A DNA stretch of 64,000 nucleotides. It comes from Seriola aureovittata. Lineage: Eukaryota > Chordata > Actinopteri > Carangiformes > Carangidae. Under the pieces are notes generated by a model. That model saw nothing but the letters and a program-made list of their open reading frames with translations, made no database searches and was not told where the DNA came from. This document shows, in pieces, positions 58,928 through 64,000 of this stretch. Position numbers and translations under genes: made by a program. Location: the NCBI RefSeq assembly GCF_021018895.1, contig NC_079365.1, forward strand, positions 3,489,501 to 3,553,500, read 5' to 3'. Every line of letters begins with the position of its first letter. The first letter of the stretch is position 1.

Positions 58928-59042
58928 TAAAATATGTATAAATATATCATGAAAATGACGAGGAATCAACAATACTGCGCTACGCAGCAGCCGGCAGGAG
59001 ACTCAATGTTGCGCTACGCAGCATCCGGTATAAATGGGTTAA
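58928..59042. mobile_element. Foldback element, half copy (loop plus right arm)
   Basis: It matches the loop and right arm of the 48.7-kb foldback: TAAAATATGTATAAATATA, CATGAAAATGAC, two 18-bp units GCGCTACGCAGCAGCCGG (58977-58994) and GCGCTACGCAGCATCCGG (59011-59028), and TATAAATGGG ending in TTAA (59039-59042). The left arm is absent. The intact terminus here confirms the element end as TTAA + CCCATTTATACCGG. It directly abuts MITE family A copy 4. Confidence 0.85.
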
Positions 59043-59044
59043 TA

Positions 59045-59229
59045 GAAGAAATGCAGTGACATAGTGTATGAAATAGAAGCAAAAGCATTGCTTTTCACCA
59101 TTGAAGACAGCTGGCAAGAAAAGCAATGACCTTCCTGAGCTCGCGATGCTTCTTCTAGACTGTTAAGTAAACAACTGTTGATGCTAACACTAGCTAACAA
59201 TATGCAAAACTTGCAAATAGCTCTTTAAT
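59045..59229 (-). mobile_element. MITE family A, copy 4 (minus orientation, truncated)
   Basis: In reverse complement it starts TTAAAGAGCTATTTGCAAG and continues GTTAGCATCAACAGTTG, GCGAGCTCAGG, CAGCTGTCTTCAATGG and AAAAGCAATGCTTTTGC, collinear with copies 1-3. Its downstream half is missing and is replaced by the half foldback element, so either that element inserted here with a deletion, or one deletion removed the foldback's left arm and the MITE's right half separately. Confidence 0.75.
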
Positions 59230-60930
59230 AAGCCACTGTTTGCAAACACATTCATCATAAAACTTTATGAGGTGATAATATGATAATGTTGTGTTTACAG
59301 CTTCTTCACTTTCCACCAAATGGCCAAAAAATGTATTTATGCTTCTTTAAAACTGACCCTCACCTATTTTTACACATTCAAAACTGAGCATACCAGAACT
59401 CTGTAGGTTATACTCAAGGCTATATTAGCTGCTTTGCATAATACACCCAAATCTCTGACTGCAGAGTGGGTGCTTGATTTGCATCGTTAGTGATGAAGAC
59501 ACCAGGTTTTAACACGGAAGAAGAAACATGATGATGTCTCTGGTCCTGCTGCCTTAATTTTGATACTTTTTTTATAACTGAATATTGTGAGTCTGACAAT
59601 GTTATAGGAGTGTTAGTTATCAGTGGAGTATTCTTTTAAAAGGTTGTGCAGTCACACTATCCATGTTTATTTCTGAGAGAGAAATATCCTAATTTACACA
59701 GACGTCCTTGCAGAGGTCATTTTCAGTTCAGTTAAAGAAACAGCTAAAGCTGTTGTTGTTCTGGCGAACTCCACTTTGTATAGTGTGAGTTACTGGTGCA
59801 CACTCTGGCCTTGGTGCTGTAGGCTATTGCTGGAAAAGACAACGGCTCCGTCCTCTTCATCCTGATGGTGTATCTGTGTTTTTCTGCCAGGTTCCCACGC
59901 TGTTACATATTGTTCCTATGTATGCCTGTATTTAAATCCTTCATGGATCAGCCCAATGGACTCACTACTTCTACAGGCTACTACACTGTAAGCTGAAGAA
60001 GAACAAAGAGAAATGTTTCTTTTAAAAAAATCAACCTGTTCACTGATGTGGAATGACTGTGAAAGTTTGTACCTTTCAAGCACAGGATACATGACCATTC
60101 TTTGATTGGGTTTTGTGTTGGTGTGTCTGTTGAAATGTCATGCTTGGTTACTCTGTGCGTAGTGTATGTGCGTCACATAGGCTGCATGCGTGTGTAAACA
60201 GGCACCACATCCAAGATGTGCAATGCAAACGCAATCTGATTTGACTTTTGCTTATCATATGACAATGATCTTAAATGTAAAAGGAGCCTTAGTTGGGGAT
60301 ATAACATGAGCTTGGAACATCCTCCCTGTCTTCCAAATGCATGCAAAGACTGCACTGAATGCCTCAGCCACTAGTGCTGAGGGTGATTTAAAACCCCCAT
60401 CAACGCCCCTTTTAGGATATTTGATCAGTTGTAGCCATGGTTACAGAAGAGAAGTGTTTTTTAGAGCTCAAGGATGGAGACGGAAAATAAAGTCGAGTAA
60501 GAACAGTGAGATAATGATGAAAGTCCTACAATAAAGCGGCAGAAAATGAAAAGAAATGAACCAGATGGTTGAGCCAAAGTGAAAAGTGCAAGTGAGACTG
60601 TACTTTTCAAGTATATTAGTTATTTATAAAGTAAAGAAAACATTCTCACATGCAGCTAGAGGTCATCTCAGAGCAGGCAGGCTGGCGGAGCCGGAGGAGC
60701 CGTGGCTGCTCTTTAATTTTCAGTCTGCCATCCATACTCAAGAAATGAATGCTCATCTCTAGTTCACATTTCTCTCTAGAACCAGATAATGGTCACATTA
60801 AGTCTTCTGTCACGCCTGCAGCTGTAGTTCTTTCAGTCTTGGTCCTCTTTCTATGCACATGCTTCACTTCCCATTTTCTTTAATCTCTGCTATCATCCAG
60901 GTACTCTATGTTCCCTCATTTATATAACTC
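59230..60930. other. Unassigned DNA
   Basis: About 1.7 kb without a recognised element. A poly-A-like AAAAAAAT lies near 60024. CAGTGGCATAGATTTAAG near 60933 resembles a hAT end but has no identified partner. Confidence 0.4.
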
Positions 60931-61037
60931 CATCAGTGGCATAGATTTAAGTATGAATGGTAGGGACATGTCCTTGCAAATGTTAGATTGCTCCTGAATT
61001 GTCCCGACCAATATTGTGTTATTTTAATTACACAGAA

Positions 61038-61743
61038 GCAGGGTTTTTCCTGGCTCAAAATGAGGACCACCTTTTCTCAGGTCCCAGAAAAATGTACATA
61101 AGATAATTATATTCAGTATTCTATAACTTTTATTTAATTATAGAAAATAATCCTCACAACATGACCCAGTTGCTTGGTGATAGAGATGTCAGTGGTCTCT
61201 TCATCCATTAATCCCCACACTGGGGATTTTGACAGCTCTGCCACCAGCTGGTCGCCCAGAAACTGGCTGATGATGATGTCCACCATTTCATCAATGATGT
61301 GGCTGCTTGCATATTTGGTGTTGGCACTACCCCAGGGGCAGAAAATTCATTAGGTTGGCCAACTTGACAGTCATTATGTGGAGATGTTCCATTTACAATC
61401 GTGTAATTAAATGGCTGCAGAATTTAAATTCAAACCATAATTAAAGTCCAATCTCTTGCAAAACAAATAGTGGGCTCATAGCAGCTTTTTTCTTCCTGTT
61501 TGGCAGTTTTGGAAGTACCTTTCCCAGCTGCACTCTGCTCATTACAGTACAGCGCCACCACATCTGTGTAATGTTACCCTTGCAAATGACATGTTACAAA
61601 TGACAGAAATGCACAGAGTGCAATGCTTGTTAGAAAATAGTGTTTTGCATGAGGACACATGTCAGAGTTTTGTTGAGAGCTGAAGGCGGCAATAAATTTG
61701 ACGGAGGCAGCCACATTGTGATTCTGTATGCAGGAAAAACCCC
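61038..61743 (-). mobile_element. hAT-like element relic with transposase fragment
   Basis: GCAGGGTTTTTCCTGG (61038-61053) and, near the other side, GCAGGAAAAACCCC (61730-61743) form an inverted pair sharing 12 exact bases and flanking a minus-strand transposase fragment. hAT elements commonly start CAGGG. No 8-bp duplication could be seen, so boundaries are provisional. GGTAGGGACATGTCC just upstream (60960) may belong to a second element. Confidence 0.6.
61136..61328 (-). pseudogene. hAT transposase fragment with the first catalytic Asp region
   Basis: An uninterrupted minus-strand segment of about 63 codons, ending in a stop, reads HIIDEMVDIIISQFLGDQL, then VWGLMDEETTDISITKQLG and HVVRIIF. 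hAT transposases have S..DESTDI....QL.....R at the first Asp of their DDE triad; here the motif is MDEETTD. The reading frame is clean, unlike the other relics in the window. The BED finger expected upstream and the second catalytic Asp and Glu regions downstream were not recognised, so the fragment alone cannot act. Confidence 0.75.
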
Positions 61744-62129
61744 AGTACTGTCTCTACAATTGACAGGTCGAGGTGCCAGGTTTGTGTGTTTTCTGTAAAA
61801 AGTGGGCTATTTTAATGACGAGTGAGGTATGGGGACTACCTCACCTGAAGAGATGGTACTGTAAGGCAATCCTACACATTGCTAGTTGCAGCACAGGAGC
61901 AGTGTTGTTAGATGAATGGATGGAATATAAAGCATTTGGTATTTTTCTAGTCTATGTGTTTCAAACATAACAGAATTAATGTTATAATATGAAACTTTTC
62001 CACATTAAAATGTCTACTGCTGTTGTGAACTGACATTATGCCAAATGTTTCCAGCAATTGTCAAATGTCATATTCCCTATGTGCATGCTTCTTGTGGTTT
62101 CCTGCCAGTAGCTCAAAAATTACTTTTAT
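61744..62129. other. Unassigned DNA
   Basis: Nothing recognised. Confidence 0.4.
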
Positions 62130-62640
62130 CCAGTTTTTAAGCCACGTACACTTTTTACACATTGGTGGTTTTCAGCTCTATATTTGAAGCAGATGAAGGA
62201 TTTTAGTCATCGGACGTCTGGATCTGAAGTTATCAGAAAAACAAGCTTTATGGGTGTTCCTACCAGTTTTAAACCCCTGGTGTGTTTGTTATGGAGAGGA
62301 GGATACCTCTGTGGATAATTCAGCTGCTGCTAAAAACCTCCTGAACATCTGGTTGATAAGTTACCAAAGAAACGATCTAAACAATGGTTAGCAGCAAATG
62401 AAATGAAACGGCTTTATTCATTGTTTTTACCACTTATAATCCCCTGGTCTGTTTGTTTGGAGAGGAGAAGACCTCTGCGGATAATTCAGCTCCCGGTAAA
62501 AACCTCATGAACAACTGCCATTGAAGAAATCTACTTCATGATGTCACCAAGCCCTATATTTTGTAATTGTTTTGATTGAGAGACCCCTAGTGGCAGAAGT
62601 ACAGACTGTGTGTTTAAACCTACAATAACTGTTTTGTTGT
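62130..62640 (+). repeat. Dispersed repeat with internal ~165-bp tandem duplication
   Basis: A block of about 90 bp occurs twice: CCCCTGGTGTGTTTGTTATG...GGATAATTCAGCTGCTGC (from about 62265) and CCCCTGGTCTGTTTGTTTGG...GGATAATTCAGCTCCCGG (from about 62430). Both are followed by TAAAAACCTC and a TGAACA word. The sequence ends with GAGACCCCTAGTGGCAGAAG, a common 3' motif of fish repeats. It is non-coding; the outer boundaries are approximate. Confidence 0.65.
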
Positions 62641-63634
62641 TGTTTTTTTTGTCTACTTGGGGACAGCGGAAACAATATTTAAACACATCATTGACATATT
62701 ATCACCTATCAGCACAGACACACACAGATAGGTGCATGACTGTACAGTACAGCCAATACTGTAAGGTCATGAGTTAACTGAAGAGTAAATATAAGTGGAA
62801 ATATTTGAGTACCAGGGTATGCGCTGTATATGCGTCTGTGTATGATATAGAAAACGAGATTGACGGGCTGAACGCAGACACACAGCTGTTCAGCCTATGC
62901 CTTTGAAACCGTTCATATATATTCTAGTGTTTCTGCCTCTCCGTTTTTCGCTCTGGTCAGTTTGCATCGTTTGCTTATTCTTTGTAGTTAATATTTATGT
63001 CATTAACAGGTAACATGCAAAGTTTTCAAGGACCTGATATAGGAATTGGACATGTCACTACTCAGAGTTGAGTTCAGGCAAAAATGCAAAGTTGCTGGCA
63101 GTTTGACAGCTGGTCTCCATGTTCACCACAAATTAAAATGGAGTAGGAAAGTGATCAGTTCTGCTCTGCTGCTGTACTGCTGCTGCTGCAGAAAGTGCTC
63201 TCTTCGTCTGCCTCCCTCTTCTTCCTTTCCAACATTTAAGCTTACATTTGCTCTATGTTTACGTGCTGATTGCAGTGGATGTGGTGATAGATTTGTATAG
63301 TGCATTGAGTCATTTGCACAGCAAGGGCATGAAGCAGATCCATTCATTGCTACGACCAAAAATTGGATTGCTATGTCACTCTAATTCAATAACACCATGA
63401 GTAATCCTGTCTTGGATTTTCAAATGAAAGAGTGGAAAAATGTCAGTATTAAGATGTCAGGTTTGCAACACACAAGGCTTAGATCGTCTTCTTTTTTAGA
63501 AGAGAAACACATTTTAAGTTCTGTTAACCATCTCCTGACAGGCTGTAAGCCTGAGTGCAGCAGATTTGGTTCAGCAGCATTAAGTGTGAAGCGTCCAGCA
63601 GGAGGAGGGGCAGGGCTGTGAGGCTGAGCAGCTC
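62641..63634. other. Unassigned DNA
   Basis: Nothing recognised apart from a short CTGCTGCTG run near 63180. Confidence 0.4.

Positions 63635-63693
<59 letters not shown>
63635..63693. repeat. (GT)29 microsatellite
   Basis: GT dinucleotides with one C interruption near the start. Confidence 0.97.
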
Positions 63694-63694
<1 letters not shown>

Positions 63695-64000
63695 CAGTAC
63701 ATCAATGTGTATGAGAGCAATATTAACATCATATTACCACCATGTCAGCAGAGGCCTCTGGACAAACTGACATTTCGTAAGTCTCTCACCCACAAGCTGC
63801 ACTCAAGTGTGAGCATGGTCAAGTGCAATATTTAAACAGGGAAAAAAATTTTGTTGTTTGCATCATCTGTTTGTCAGTATTGAGCTGGAGTGAATATTTA
63901 GCTTGGTTCCAGTCTGGTGTTGTGTTCACTGACCAATATTAGAGAAAAGAAATGCATGATATATATGCTGAATTAACAGACTACTTGCTGACCAGAGTAG
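63694..64000. other. Unassigned DNA to window end
   Basis: Nothing recognised. Confidence 0.4.

Noticed and set aside
1..64000. CRISPR arrays, rRNA, tRNA genes, bacterial operons
   Set aside because: No regularly spaced direct repeats, no conserved RNA gene motifs, and eukaryotic vertebrate repeat content throughout.

Overview
The window looks like non-coding DNA from a teleost fish, probably a spiny-rayed (percomorph) species. The signs are AT-rich sequence without long open reading frames, long CA/GT, ACGC and TCCG microsatellites, and decayed transposons of types abundant in fish genomes: Tc1-like, hAT, an L2/CR1-like LINE with an esterase-bearing ORF1, Harbinger-like and foldback MITEs. 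The species assignment is inference. No bacterial or viral gene organisation, rRNA, tRNA or CRISPR array was seen. No complete protein-coding gene was found on either strand, so this is an intergenic desert or part of a very long intron.

Layout. 0-13 kb is mostly unique-looking DNA with microsatellites, one MITE near 3.2 kb and one near 6 kb. At 13.38 kb a 30-nt segment with strong splice signals on both sides is a candidate microexon. 13.9-15.6 kb is a transposon nest: the 3' end of one Tc1-like family, a ~415-bp dispersed element, a perfect palindrome, and the 5' part of a second Tc1-like family whose first catalytic Asp codon now reads Tyr. At 24-25.3 kb a minus-strand LINE remnant keeps recognisable SGNH-esterase (ORF1) and endonuclease (ORF2) motifs and is interrupted by a 394-bp MITE. 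That MITE family has further copies at 3.1, 29.6 and 59.1 kb. Between the 24 and 29 kb copies one internal module lies in opposite orientation.

33.6-35.1 kb holds several dispersed repeats, including a shortened second copy of the ~415-bp element. 41.3-42.8 kb looks like one 'CACTGTAA'-type element split by about 1 kb of unrecognised DNA. 48.7-51 kb is a second nest: a foldback element (82-bp arms, 95% paired), a Harbinger-like MITE with a TAA duplication, a LINE reverse-transcriptase fragment, and a 538-bp hAT-like element with an exact 8-bp target-site duplication and a BED-finger relic. Two minus-strand hAT transposase fragments follow at 55.7-55.96 kb (C-terminal dimerisation region) and 61.1-61.3 kb (first catalytic Asp region). 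A half copy of the foldback element at 58.9-59.04 kb lies directly against a MITE copy.

None of the coding relics is intact: each has stops, lost key residues or truncations. The transposons therefore do not work together as a system; they record waves of insertion. Family names rest on motifs read by eye and on general knowledge of transposon families, without database searches.
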